Source: Ashinkailepas kermadecensis | Taxonomy: Eukaryota > Arthropoda > Thecostraca > Neolepadidae | Assembly: GCA_034440615.1 (NCBI GenBank) | Contig: JAOTOM010003948.1 | Span: 1-64,000 of the forward strand | DNA length: 64,000 bases | Direction: 5' to 3' | Part shown: positions 24,500 to 36,361 of the stretch, piece after piece | Numbering within the stretch: position 1 is the stretch's first letter | Layout: every line of letters starts with the position of its first letter | Position numbers and translations under genes: made by a program | The notes under the pieces: generated by a model | Told to the model about the DNA's origin: nothing | The model's database searches: none | What the model saw: only the letters and a program-made list of their open reading frames with translations

Positions 24500-25985
24500 G
24501 GTGTACTTACTCAAGTCTTGAGCGATGGATTCACTAGCTTAAGATCGCTGGGTATTGTCCAAGTTCCAAGTGTATTATCACTTTAACGCAAGAAGGAAGA
24601 TGTTGATGTCCTGAAGTCTTCAGATGGAGGGGCCGCTGTCTGCAGCACTCTTCGCAGCCAAATCAGCAGTCACGTTAGCAGCCAGACCTGCGTGGCTTGG
24701 GATCCACATGAAAATTGCACTGACTTGCCCACCGTGGAGAGAAACCGAGGTTGTTGTAATGACATGCAAGACGTGGTGTGGCTGTCGTGAGTAAACGCTT
24801 TCAGAGCCAAGAGGCTACAAAGTCATTGAGTATCAATTGGTTTTTAGGGCGGGATCTATCGCCATGCTTAATAGAACGAAGAGCTTGAAGAATGGCATGC
24901 ATTTCTACCGCAAGCAAAATAATAAATGTCTAGGGAGCCCAAGAGATGCGGTATACGACTGATGTACAAAAGCACATCCTGACTTGCTGTCGAGCTCTGA
25001 TCCGTCGACATAGGTACGCATAGCGTTAGCATATCATTGGATCCGGCTTAGTGCAGGCACACGCGAATCAATGGTGTTAATATCGGCATTCCAGATGTCA
25101 TTAGTTAGTTATTGGGGTTTATGGGCGCATCGACAACAGAGGTCATGCAGCGCCCATAACATAGTCAGTCATACAGAGGTATCCAAGTGTAGGCTATTCC
25201 AGCCAACGCACTATGTAATACTTTGATGGTCAAATTGTACAGTAGACTCATCTTGGTTGTATCACTGGCCACCTACCCGGCATGGCATTCGACATGCACA
25301 TATACCGGAGAGAAGACTTGGATCAGCTTAGACATGAATGCAGCGCTATGTCATTCCCAGATGTCATTCAAGGAGAGGAAAACGATGACCCCGATCCGCC
25401 GCCATGATGGCGTAGCTGGGATTCGAAACTGCGCCGTGTACCCCGGCTCAACTCTACATTTGTGAAGCGCTGGTTGAAGGACGGAAATAGCTTGCCGACA
25501 GTCAGCCGTGTGGAAGGTGGAAAGGAAAACAACCGTCGGTACATCAGGTGTCCTGGCTTTTGGGTCAGTTTACATGAGCATCTTAATCCCAGCATTTCAC
25601 GTCGAAGCGACAAAGGAGGCTCGTCAGCCTCAACAAGAACACTGCCAGCTGGCGAAGTTCGAAACGCACCTGTAGCGACAGACAGAGCGCTAGTATGCAC
25701 AGTATGAAGCGTACGCTTAGTCCTCTGGGTAGCGCCGCTATAGACTAAACGTTCGTGGCGAATCCGCGAACGGATCCATAGCAATAAAACGATCCCGTCT
25801 GCTCCGTATGAGCAACGAGAGACGACTTTCAAAGCCCACAGAACCATGGCGCAGCTCTCTTGTAACCGCGTGATGTGCTCCTTAAAAGTACTTCCTCGGC
25901 CTGTCATATCCCCAGAAATCTGATTGATGGTTGAAGAGATACAGGAGGTCCAAAGACTTTGAAGACTGGGTCTGAACACTACCTA
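24500..25985 (-). pseudogene. LINE remnant: RT C-terminus plus RNase H (I/R1-like), broken
   Basis: The minus strand from 25985 encodes an RT thumb-type segment (STFKEHITRLQESCAMVLWA, then SYGADGIVLLLWIRS) followed by FRTSPAGSVLVEADEPPLSL, typical of arthropod non-LTR elements. Further left lie RNase H blocks: YVDGSELDSKSGCAFV (first catalytic Asp region), AEMHAILQALRSIKHGDRSR (catalytic Glu region) and WIPSHAGLAANVTADLAAKS (final Asp region). Frames shift between blocks, and the sequence between them has decayed. It is a different element from the RT fragment at 22805-23345, because the order along the minus strand places this C-terminal part upstream of that N-terminal part. Confidence 0.8.
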
Positions 25986-26099
25986 CGACGACAAAAGTGG
26001 ACAGCTGCTGTCTTTGTGGAAGAGAAACAGGAACCCGTGGTGTGGCACCACTTTTTCAATCTCCCGACGGCCGCCTGACACCGCGAAGACTACGAGAGC

Positions 26100-27410
26100 A
26101 GCACCACATGGGAAAAGGGGGACAGCGCCATGGGGCGACATGGAAGCGGTCGGTGACAGCGCCATGGAAACGGCAGAGGACAGCGACACGGGAACGGCAG
26201 GGGACAGCTCCCTGGGAGCGGCAGGGGACAGCGACACGGGAACGACAGGGGACAGCCACATGTGACAGGGGACAGCCACATGTGACAGGGGACAGCCACA
26301 TGTGACAGGGGACAGCCACATGTGACAGGGGACAGCCACATGAGAGCGGCAGGAGACAGCTCCGTGGGAGCGGCAGGGGACAGCTTCATGGGAGCGGCAG
26401 GGGACAGCCACATGAGAGCGGCAGGGGACAGCCACATGTGACAGGGGACAGCCACATGGGTATGGCTGGGGACAGCCACATGTGACAGGGCGCAGCCACA
26501 TGGGAGCGGCAGGGGACAGTCACATGTGACAGGGGACAGCCACATGTGACAGGGGACAGCCACATGTGACAGGGGACAGCCACATGTGACAGGGGACAGC
26601 CACATGTGACAGGGGACAGCCACATGTGACAGGGGACAGCCACATGTGACAGGGGACAGCCACATGTGACAGGGGACAGCCACATGTGACAGGGGACAGC
26701 CACATGTGACAGGGGACAGCCACATGTGACAGGGGACAGCCACATGTGACAGGGGACAGCCACATGTGACAGGGGACAGCCACATCGGTATGGCTGGGGA
26801 CAGCCACATGTGACAGGGCGCAGCCACATGGGAGCGGCAGGGGACAGTCACATGCGACATGGGGCAGCCACATGTGCCAGGGGGAAGCCACATGTGACAG
26901 GGGCAGCCACATGTGACATGGGGCAGCCACATGTGACATGGGGCAGCCACATGTGACAGGGGGCAGCCGCATGTGACATGGGGCAGCCACATGGGAGCGA
27001 CAGGGGGCAACCACATGTGACAGGGGGCAGCCACATGGGAGCGGCAGGGGACAGCCACATGTGACAGGGGACAGCCACATGGGGGGGGGCAGGGGACAGT
27101 CACATGTGACAGGGGGCAGCCACATGGGGGGCAGGGGGACAGCCACATGTGACAGGGGACAGCCACATGGGGGGCAGGGGACAGTCACATGTGACAGGGG
27201 ACAGCCACATGTGACAAGGGACAGCCACATGTGACAGGGGACAGCCACATGTGACAGGGGACAGCCACATGTGACAGGGAGCAGCCACATGTGACAGGGG
27301 ACAGCCACATGTGACAAGGGACAGCCACATGTGACAGGGGACAGCCACATGGGAGCGGCAGGGGACAGCGCCATGGGAGCGGCAGGGGACAGCGCCACGG
27401 GAGCGGCCAA
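26100..27410. repeat. 20-bp minisatellite with 24-bp flanking units
   Basis: The core is a 20-bp unit, GGGGACAGCCACATGTGACA, in long perfect runs (for example 26515-26780), with CACATGTG palindromes. Both edges (about 26120-26400 and 27350-27410) have 24-bp units such as GGGACAGCGCCATGGGAGCG plus GCAG, resembling the 19.6-22.7 kb array. A 20-bp unit repeats its translation every 60 bp, giving the artefact antisense frame with CHMWLSPVTCGCPLSHVAVP. Confidence 0.95.
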
Positions 27411-28440
27411 GGCTGCCAGATTTCATCAGCCGACGTCTGTCGGCGGGCGCCCGATGGAGGGTGACGGTGGTAGCGCGCCGGTGCCCTCCGCGGCCTTGCG
27501 ACACGGCCGGGGCGGCGTCACGCCCGCCAGCCGTCACACGGGCCGGCCGCGGCGACGCGCCGTGACGGGCCGGCCTGCGTCCATTAGCGGGCGTGTTTCG
27601 CCGCCACGCGGACGGGGAGTTGTCGCGGTGCCGCCTTCGGCCGCCGCCAGCCGCCGCTGATGGCATCGGCGGCGGCGGCGGCGGCGGCGGCGACCCCGGC
27701 CCGGCCGGGGTCGGTGCGACGACAGCACAGGTCACAGGTCACCGGCCGACACGGTCCGACTCGAGAACACGCTGCAGCCGCCGCCGGATCTTCAGCAGGA
27801 TATACCACACCCACCCCATTCCCTTCTCCTCATAAAAACGCCGACAAACATCGCCACACCCATGCCCCACACGCAGCATATGCCATGCCAGCCCCATCCA
27901 CCGCATACACCTCCCTGGCCCAGTCCAGCCTAAGTCAGTCGACGTCCAACGTTCACCACACCACGGTTGAACTGCGTTGGCAAACGACACCTTCATGGGC
28001 CACACGAGCGCACATCAACAAGTGCTGCGGGCAGCAGCCGCCGATCCACCGCCGACTCGTTTCGGCGCACCAGAGCGGCGCAACACGATCGCGCTAATCA
28101 GCGGGGAGGGGCGAGCCGACGCACGCTGACACCGCACCACGTGACGGCCGTCTCAGCCGAGCCGTGTCTCGGCGGCAGTCACAAAAACAGAGAACGAGCC
28201 ATCAGCGCGCGCGGCGCCGGCGCCTCGCGCCGAGACAGCCGGGCAGTCGCCAGTCATGGAGTAGGGCGGTCACTTGTCAAGCTCAGATGGTCCGATGGGC
28301 GCCAGACACGGGGCACGGGGTCACCTGTCACGCTCGAGACCAGCAGACAACCGCCACGGGTCGGACATCGCTAAGGGAGACGGGAACACAGCATGCCCGG
28401 CCCACCGGCACCAGAGCTGAAACCAAATACGCTGTTACTT
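27411..28440. other. CpG-rich stretch, no gene recognised
   Basis: High GC and CpG content with a (GGC)n run at about 27668-27692. It could be a CpG-island-like region, but no conserved exon, splice-bounded block or RNA gene was recognised. Confidence 0.4.
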
Positions 28441-28447
28441 AATTTTT

Positions 28448-28664
28448 GGCATCCAGAACATTATCCTCTCCAGAAACTTACCATCTGAAATGTTTGGCAT
28501 TTGGAGATTGAATGGCGCTGTCTGACCATGAACTGTTCTGTGATAACGTGCTCAAGATACACTGAAAAACACAAACTGAGATTGCGATGTCACAGGTTTT
28601 AGTACAATTATTATCTCCGCGTTTGATTAACCCAAAATTTTGTTATCTCCACATTCAAAATTAC
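28448..28664 (-). repeat. Dispersed repeat, about 215 bp (copy 2)
   Basis: Inverted copy of the element at 9419-9632. It begins GGCATCCAGAACATTATCCT and ends with CCACATTCAAAATTAC. A further partial match, CAGAACATTATCCTCTCCCG, lies near 31889. Confidence 0.75.
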
Positions 28665-28732
28665 AAATCACAAATCCAACTCTGGCCGGCTCCGAGCTAC
28701 TCGTCGGGGCAGCGGGGAAGCACGTCCGACAC

Positions 28733-29710
28733 TTTCTGAGCACACGTACCAGTACGGCCGAGTATATCTCCAGTGACGTCTACACCCCACCGGCACGTCT
28801 CGGCACGTCCGACCATCTCGGAGCACACGCACCAGTACGGCCGAGTATACCTCCAGTGACGTCTACACCCCACCGGCACGTCTCGGCACGTCCGACCATC
28901 TCGGAGCACACGTACCAGTACGGCCGAGTATATCTCCAGTGACGTCTACACCCCACCGGCACGTCTCGGCACGTCCGACCCTCTCGGAGCACACGTACCA
29001 GGACGGCCGAGTATATCTCCAGTGACGTCTACACCCTGCCGGCACGTCTCGGCACGCCCGACACTCTGAGCACACGTACCAGTACGGCCGAGTATATCTC
29101 CAGTGACGTCTACACCCTGCCGGCACGTCTCGGCACGTCCGACCCTCTCGGAGCACACGTACCAGTACGGCCGAGTATATCTGCAGTGACGTCTACACCC
29201 TGCCGGCACGTCTCGGCACGTCCGACCCTCTCGGAGCACACGTACCAGTACGGCCGAGTATATCTCCAGTGACGTCCACACCCCACCGGCACGTCTCGGC
29301 ACGTCCGACCCTCTCGGAGCACACGTACCAGGACGGCCGAGTATATCTCCAGCGACGTCTACACCCTGACGGCACGTCTCGGCACGTCCGGCGCTCTCGG
29401 GGCACAAGCACCAGTACGGCCGAGTATATCTCCAGCGACCTCTACACCCTGACGGCATGTCTCGGCACGTCCGACCCTCTCGGGGCACACGTACCAGTAC
29501 GGCCGAGTATATCTCCAGCGACGTCTACACCCTGACGGCACGTCTCGGCACGTCCGGCGCTCTCGGGGCACACGTACCAGTACGGCCGACTACGTCTGCA
29601 GCGACGTCTACACCCTACCGGCACGTCTCGGCACGTCCGGAACACACGCACCAGGACGGCCGACTACGTCTGCAGCGACGTCTACACCCCACCGGCACGT
29701 CTCGGCGCAT
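28733..29710. repeat. 83-bp minisatellite
   Basis: About 12 copies of an 83-bp unit containing CCAGTACGGCCGAGTATATC, TCCAGTGACGTCTACACC and GGCACGTCTCGGCACGTCCG. Since 83 is not a multiple of three, short frames recur every 83 bp rather than forming one long frame. Confidence 0.95.
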
Positions 29711-30022
29711 TAAACGGCCGAATGTTGCAGAAGCAAACATGCCAGTCGCTGTTTCACTCGACCTGATCCGGCTCGACCGCCAGGGCCTGCAGCCGATCAC
29801 CTGGTGGTGTACCGACTACCTCGACAGTAGACCGCAGATGGCCGGCGGCGCATGTCGTGGCTCGTTAGCTGCCCTTGCGGTGAGCTCAGGCCACTGGTCA
29901 GCTTGTGCTCGTCTGTTGTAGGCTTGTGTTAGTCTGTGTTGTGTAGCTGGACAAACAGACTTGACGGTCGGCTGACGTTAAGCAGGGCCCCGGCTGTACC
30001 TCATCATTCACACGCTCCATGC

Positions 30023-30695
30023 ATGTGTGACGCTGTGACGCTGCTCAGTGACATGTGTGACGCTGTGACGCTGCTCAGTGACATGTGTGACGCTGTGACG
30101 CTGCTCAGTGACATGTGTGACGCTGTGACGCTGCTCAGTGACGTGTGACGCTGTGACGCTGTGACGCTGCTCAGTGACATATGTGACGCTGTGACGCTGC
30201 TCAGTGACGTGTGTGACGCTGTGACGCTGTTCAGTGACATGTGTGACGCTGTGACGCTGCTCAGTGACATGTGTGACGCTGTGACGCTGCTCAGTGACAT
30301 ATGTGACGCTGTGACGCTGCTCAGTGACATGTGTGACGCTGGGACGCTGCTGAGTGACATGTGACGCTGTGACGCTACTCAGTGACATGTGTGACGCTGT
30401 GACGCTGCTCAGTGACATGTGTGATGCTGTGACGCTGCTCAGTGACATGTGTGACGCTGTGACGCTGCTCAGTGACATGTGTGACGCTGTGACGCTGCTC
30501 AGTGACGTGTGTGACGCTGTGACGCTGTTCAGTGACATGTGTGACGCTGTGACGCTGCTCAGTGACGTGTGTGACGCTACTCAGTGACATGTGTGACGCT
30601 GTGACGCTGCTCAGTGACATGTGTGACGCTGTGACGCTGCTCAGTGACATGTGTGACGCTGTGACGCTGCTCAGTGACATGTGACGCTGCTGAGT
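30023..30695. repeat. 30-bp minisatellite (GTGACGCTG-rich)
   Basis: About 22 copies of CGCTGTGACGCTGCTCAGTG plus ACATGTGTGA. Occasional deletions change phase. Confidence 0.95.
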
Positions 30696-30774
30696 GTCGC
30701 GAGGCAGACATCTGCAACATTTCCTGGCACCACAGAGCAGAACCTGTGACACCCCTTCGCATCAGAGATGAGAA

Positions 30775-31190
30775 CTAGTGTCACTGCCCAGTATCACAGA
30801 GCAGTCTGTTACACTTATCAGTATCACAGCACAGTCTGTTACACTGCCCAGTATCACAGAGCAGTCTGTTACACTGCCCAGTATCACAGGGCAGTCTGTT
30901 ACACTGCCCAGTATCACATAGCGGTCTGTTACACTGTCCAGTATCAACTAGTTTGTTACACTGCCCAGTATCACAGAGCAGTCTGTTACCCTGTCCGGTA
31001 TCATAGAGCAGTATCTTACACTGCCCAATATCACAGAGCAGTCTGTTACACTGCCCGGTATCACAGAGCAGTCTGTTACACTGCCCAGTATCACACAGCA
31101 GTCTGTTACACTGCCCGGTATCACAGAGCAGTCTGTTACAATGCCCAGTGTCACAGAGCAGTCTGTTACACTGCCCAGTATCACAGCGCG
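30775..31190. repeat. 30-bp minisatellite (CACAGAGCAG-rich)
   Basis: About 14 copies of CACAGAGCAGTCTGTTACAC plus TGCCCAGTAT. It starts less than 100 bp from the preceding, unrelated 30-bp array. Confidence 0.95.
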
Positions 31191-31706
31191 GTGTTACCGA
31201 CCAGAATATGCCATCAGTAAATTAATGTACCTACCTTTTCAGCAAAGCGAGAGGTTCATCAGGCGTTGATTGCGAAGGACAAAAGAGACGCAGCTGCACA
31301 GATCCAGGATTTTTCTTCTTCAGGAAATAGATGATGATAAAAAAAATGTTGAAAGTTTGCTTTACTACGCCTGCATAACTGCCTACTGAACAGCAACGGA
31401 CTCCATGTCCACGTACTTCCGTGTCACACAGGACGCCAGAATATACGTGTACATCAGTCTGACAGTGGATCAACAGCATGCATGACCCAGCGGCCAAAAT
31501 CTTTGCACGGAGCATAACAAATTATCCAAACGAGCAATGGCCACATGTTCAGCGCACTTTCGTCGCCTTTGGTCGGTGATGGGGAGACCACAGAGGATGG
31601 TCATCAACCACTACCTGGGCAGAGCTGCCACCCGCCAGACGGCTACACAAACATCACCCACATCGTCCGACGCCGGGTACACGGGGCGCCAACTAGGCCC
31701 ACTCAC

Positions 31707-31808
31707 CTTGTGCCGGGCCAGCTTGGGGCTATCCTTGAGCAGTCGCACAATCTCCATGTACTTGCAGGACGACGTCACCAAGATCCACTCCTTGTTCATG
31801 CCCTCGAA
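31707..31808 (-). CDS. sowah: SOWAH-family protein, exon 4 (start of ankyrin region), gene 3'-incomplete
   Basis: This is the fourth recognised exon: 102 bases and 34 codons, phase 0 at both ends. The acceptor is at GTTGGCAG just above 31808 and the donor is AAG|GTGAGT below 31707. It reads FEGMNKEWILVTSSCKYMEI then VRLLKDSPKLARHK. This fits the first ankyrin-like helix pair of SOWAH proteins, where an EW(I/L/M)L start and a LL(K/R)xxPxLAxxK end are typical. A TGA 39 bases upstream in frame limits the exon to this acceptor. Intron 3 (31809-38418) is 6.6 kb. The next exon should carry a TALHWAAKHG-type ankyrin motif. None was recognised on the minus strand below 31.7 kb, so either the remaining exons are outside the window or they were missed in repeat-rich DNA. 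Confidence 0.82.
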
Positions 31809-32422
31809 CTGCCAACGGTCGGACAGGACGAGAACGGGTCACTCCGGCTCGGTGTTGAAAAAAACGGGCCAGTTCTGGGCTTTGTCATACAGAACATTAT
31901 CCTCTCCCGAAAATAATTGTCTCCAGAAATCGTACATAGATGATTAGATCAGATAGTTCCAAAAAGAACTGTCCAAATGTAATGGAACAAAAGACGGCAG
32001 TATAGCTGAGAAAAGAGAAGAAGCGCGATGAATGGTCTGCCGTGATGGTGGTACTCTCCCTTTACAGTTCTCTCAGGACTACCAAGAAGCATGCTCTGCC
32101 CATCCAACAGCACACCTGCTCTCTAAAAGGAACATATTGAAAATTATACTCTTCAATTTCAATATTTCGAACAATTATCTTCCCCGATTTCAATGAATGG
32201 GAAATTATCCTCTTCAATTTAAATACTAGGAAAATTCGCCTCTCAAATCCAACAATTGAGAGTACAAACCCAGCCCTGTTACAGCTCCTAGTGACGGTTA
32301 GCACGTCGGTTCCGACGTCACACCCTGCTCCAGCTCCACGTGACGATTAGCACGTCGGTGCCGACCTCACGTCAGCGCCGTCCCGCTGACTATCAATACA
32401 CTTCACATTTGTCGGCTGGTCC

Positions 32423-32943
32423 CGGAGACTATTTGGTCCAGTTCTAGTGATGGTGCTAACCGTCGGGAAACCACTCAGCTAAATAGACCGCGGGAGACGG
32501 GCGGGAATGGCCGAGTCGTTAAGGCGTTGAGCTCTGGATACGAAGGTCCCGGGTTCAACACTCACACCACTCGGGACATTTTGAAATCCCGTGGCTCACC
32601 GCCGAAGTAGTATGAGCGGCTTGTGCATAAGGTGCGTCGTGAACCACCCAATAAATAAAAGAGCGCGGGAGACCATTTCATCCAGTTCTATTTATGCTAC
32701 TAACTATCGGGAAACCAGTCAGCTGAATTGGCCGCGGGAGACTACTTGGTCCAGTCCTATTTATGGTGCTAACTGTCGGGAAACCACTGTGCTGAATTGC
32801 CCACGAGAGACCATTTGGTCTGGTTCCATTTATAGTACTAGCTGTCGGGAAGACAGTCAGCTGAATTGACCGCGGGAGACAATTTGGTCCAGTTCCATAT
32901 ATGATGCAAACTTTCAAGAAACCACTCAGCTTAACTGACCGCG
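32423..32943. repeat. 69-bp tandem repeat, five units, interrupted by a SINE
   Basis: Units start near 32423, 32667, 32735, 32803 and 32872 with GGGAGAC(C/T)ATTTGGTCCAG and contain GTCGGGAAACCACTCAGCT. Units are diverged. A SINE with its own target-site duplication splits the junction between units 1 and 2. Confidence 0.9.
32499..32663 (+). repeat. tRNA-derived SINE, family 3 (Ser/Leu-like head), with exact TSD
   Basis: The head contains TGGCCGAGTCGTTAAGGCGT (A box of a class II tRNA) and GGTTCAACACTC (B box). The tail is AATAAATAAAAGAG. It is flanked by the 10-bp target-site duplication CGCGGGAGAC at 32489-32498 and 32664-32673, so the insertion limits are exact and the orientation is known. 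Confidence 0.88.
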
Positions 32944-33899
32944 GCTTATGGCTTTCTGGACGCGAAACACTAAAAATGAAAGCATGCTGAACCAGGACGG
33001 AAATTGTAAGTGGTCCCCGTGTCATGTTATTGAAATAGCTCCAATCACCGCAGTCCACGGTCCAGCACACTGTGTCGTATGCTGTCACAACCTGGTGACA
33101 TCAAACTCCACTCAGGTGATGCTCAAAATTGGCTCAGGTCACGCAAAATCGACTGCGGACCAGCACACACACAATACTCGTGTTACACGACATCACTTAA
33201 ATGCCAGCGGAGATCCGGCGAAGCGCAAGTGGTAACGACAGTAATGTCATGTCGCACCAGTCGTCACAACTGAAATCCACCTACACGGGAAAATAAAAGA
33301 TAAACGCTACAAATAAGAACCTTGCTAACACACCAGCAGGCTAACAGAATCCCGGAGAGCCCCGTGCGACCGACCATTTCTCACCGTGGTGGTGGAAGAG
33401 GAGTCTTCATCATCCATTGGGGTCTGAAACATACACCTCCGTCAGCAACCTGTACACAGACGCTGTTTCCCGGCCATTGTTCAGCATTAACATTCGCCTA
33501 ACGAGTTCACTCTGCCATCTTTCCCTACCCAGTGTGGACGGGGGATATCGTCCTACTCGCATTTTGGCCACTAATTGCGCTAGACACAAAATCAAATCAC
33601 GGTATTATTTGACACAAGTGCTATCTGGTGACACCCAACCTGACCAGTTAGGTCAACTGTTGACCCTCTAAGCCAGGTCAAAGATAAATAGTGCGAGAAA
33701 ATCGTCTTTGCTTGCTCAAACACACCATCACGTCTGGCAAATCACGCAAAATCAGAACACAATTGATGTGCGCTTGTACAGCTGGACATGATCCATCGAT
33801 TGGCCTCCCGCACATCCTCATCGGAGCCTTAGATGTGCGTCTAGGTCCGGTTAAATGCACCCCTGGCCATATAGGTTTTGAACATTCCGTGAAGGAAGT

Positions 33900-34530
33900 G
33901 TGACTAAACGACTCTTCAAATGGCTTCGGATGAAAGTGGACGCCGATCTCAAATTCCTGGTGTAGGTCTTCAAAGGAACCCAAGGTTAGAGGTAATCCAA
34001 CGATATTGACCCAACATGACCTCGGATACCCTTTTTGAATTTGGAACCGCTCTCTTGGGGTGATTTTGGGTGTGGAATTCGAACGTAGCGGCCATTTTAC
34101 CTTGGAAATTGGAAGTGGAAATTTAGAGCGTATTTAGAGCATGCGGTTAAGGCTTGGCCTCACGTCACCTTCACTTTGCGTCATAATGCCACGTGTGGCC
34201 CGCCAATAGACCGGTATGATACGAAGGGAGGAACACTTGGGAAAGAATTTCGCATGCGCATGAGCAGCATATTGATCATAATTTGCTTTGATAAAAGCAA
34301 AATGGCTCGACTGATTACAAAATCTGACTTTAATCATAGCCAATGAAGTCAAGCAATCACCCTAGTATCGGGTTTGTTGTTAGTCGCGAGATTTTGCAAC
34401 AAGCCGCACGCTGGTTTTTGCTTTGCTTCCCTAGCCGGTTCTGTTTGGAATTTCCAGGAGGGTCGTACCTACCCCTCCCGTCCCATTTGAAGGTGACAAA
34501 CTGCCCAATGACGAAGAGGGTTAGTGGCCT
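33900..34530 (+). mobile_element. Degraded relative of MITE 1
   Basis: The right end, AGGAGGGTCGTACCTACCCC followed by GACGAAGAGGGTTAG, mirrors the right end of the TTAA MITE at 41329-42174. An internal GTGGAATTCGAACG...GCGGCCATTTTACC block also aligns with it. No intact left terminus was found, so the limits are approximate. Confidence 0.5.
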
Positions 34531-35015
34531 TGCATGGCCATGACTGTGATCTGCTCTGGTATGCGTAAAAGAAATACACGCGTACTTTCTGGAGATTACC
34601 TTTTTAAAACTACGTGTATGGAGCCTAACATTTCAACAGACATCAGTGACCTTGCGTGACCTTGAAAGGGACAAGATCTTGTGTTAAGCGGGTAAGATCA
34701 AAGACTGACACACCCGTCTTTAATTGATCAAACATTCATCTGCTCAGAATGAGATTTAGTTCACTAACACTGATGTGCATGCAACATCACCATCGCATTA
34801 GGACGAATTCGTCTGACATGCCGCCAAGAATGATGTAATAGCTAAGTGACTTGGCATAACCTGGCTTTCGTCTTGCGCCAACATGTGCACGAAAGATGTG
34901 TCATAAGATATGCAAAATTGCAAAGCGCTGTCGTGAACCGATTGCTGTTCACGGGTAAGCATCTGACTGCGGGTGTGGAATCCCCCACCGGTAGGCGTGG
35001 GATAAATAAACCCTT

Positions 35016-35176
35016 CGGTTGGTTATTGGTTTTACGACACGTCGACTGTTGAGTCATATAGCGTCGCCAATCTCTCACGCCAATTGGTCGCGGGCGAAGA
35101 GTAGCGACAGGTGAGACTCGAACCCACAATCTTTCGATTGTGAGACGAGCATCTTACCCATAGACCACTCGTCCCC
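35016..35176 (-). repeat. tRNA-derived SINE, family 1, with 13-bp TSD
   Basis: Same family as 6473-6645: GGGGACGAGTGGTCTATGGG head on the minus strand, GGTTCGAGTCTC B box, and an ACGACACGTCGACTG-type body end. It is flanked by the perfect 13-bp duplication TAAATAAACCCTT at 35003-35015 and 35177-35189, which fixes the ends exactly. An identical flank implies a fairly recent insertion. Confidence 0.92.
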
Positions 35177-35884
35177 TAAATAAACCCTTCTAACGATGAC
35201 TTGGGAGTATTGCAAGTAGCCATGACAAACACCGCACATAACTGATAACAAACAAACAAAAAACATTGACACTGTTAATGCCCCAAGTATCCCTTCACCG
35301 CTAATCCTAAGCTCACATCACATCACATAAAGAGCAAGGCGACAGCGACATAAGCAAGGTGTCGATCAAAATCGGCGTACGTACCACCACTAATCCGACA
35401 CGACATCCGAGACGGTCAGACAAGTGTCTTCTCCCCGCCGTCACCCAACACTAGGCCGTTCATTCACCGGGGAATCACTGCACCTGCATCTCCGGCTGTT
35501 AGCCTCTTCTAGCTAGTCCCTTTCCGCTCGTAGAACATAGCATAACTGCCCGCATATTCAAAATAAAGTTTACTTGATTGTTGCATTTGCTAACCTGCTA
35601 TATCTGCAACTTTATACGTCCTCTTACCCCATCGTAAACGTCAAACTCCCCCAGGGGACCGGGCGTACGGTTGGAAGCAGGGAAGTAGACAGCACCTACA
35701 TCGGTACCCGACCACCTACATGAGTCATCTTCCTCAGAGTAAACAGTCTCCCCGGATGGTCATACCCCACCCGACAGCTCATCCCCGGCGGGCAGCTCGC
35801 TACTCTTCCGCTGCGACCAATCGGCGTCAGAGTTTGGCGAAGCTATATGACACAAAAATCGATGCGTCGCAAAACCCATAACCA

Positions 35885-36115
35885 CTACCACAGAAGGCAG
35901 CCCATCGCCTCAGGGCAACCATTCCCTTCAGGGCAGCCCATCCCCACAGGATGGCCAAACCCCACAGGACGGTTAAACCCCACAGGAAGGTCAAACCCCA
36001 TAGGAAGGTCAAACCCCATAGGAAGGTCAAACCCCACAGGACGGTCAAACCCCACAGGAATGTCAAACTCCACATGACGGTCAGATCCCACAGGAAGGTC
36101 AAACCAAAAGGACGG
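35885..36115. repeat. 18-bp minisatellite
   Basis: About 12 copies of ACCCCACAGGAAGGTCAA, diverging toward the left edge. Confidence 0.92.
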
Positions 36116-36361
36116 ACAAATTCCATAATGGGCGGACAACCCATGTGAGAATCGAAACCCATACTCACAGGGTAGACCATCCCCACGGCGAAACCCATAT
36201 GCCGAATGGCAACTCATCCTGACAAGGAGGCGCATTTCCACAAGCCAACCCACATCGTCGGATCGTCTTCCCTCCCACGGGATACCCGTCGCCTGGTGAT
36301 CGAGGTGGCTCGGTGCTTCACAGCACATCGAATACGTAGTCATTCTGCGTCACGCCCGTCC

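Noticed and set aside
22805..25985. A single LINE covering both RT fragments
   Set aside because: The order is wrong. On the minus strand the RT C-terminus and RNase H precede the RT N-terminal blocks, and a TTAA MITE lies between, so they are separate elements.
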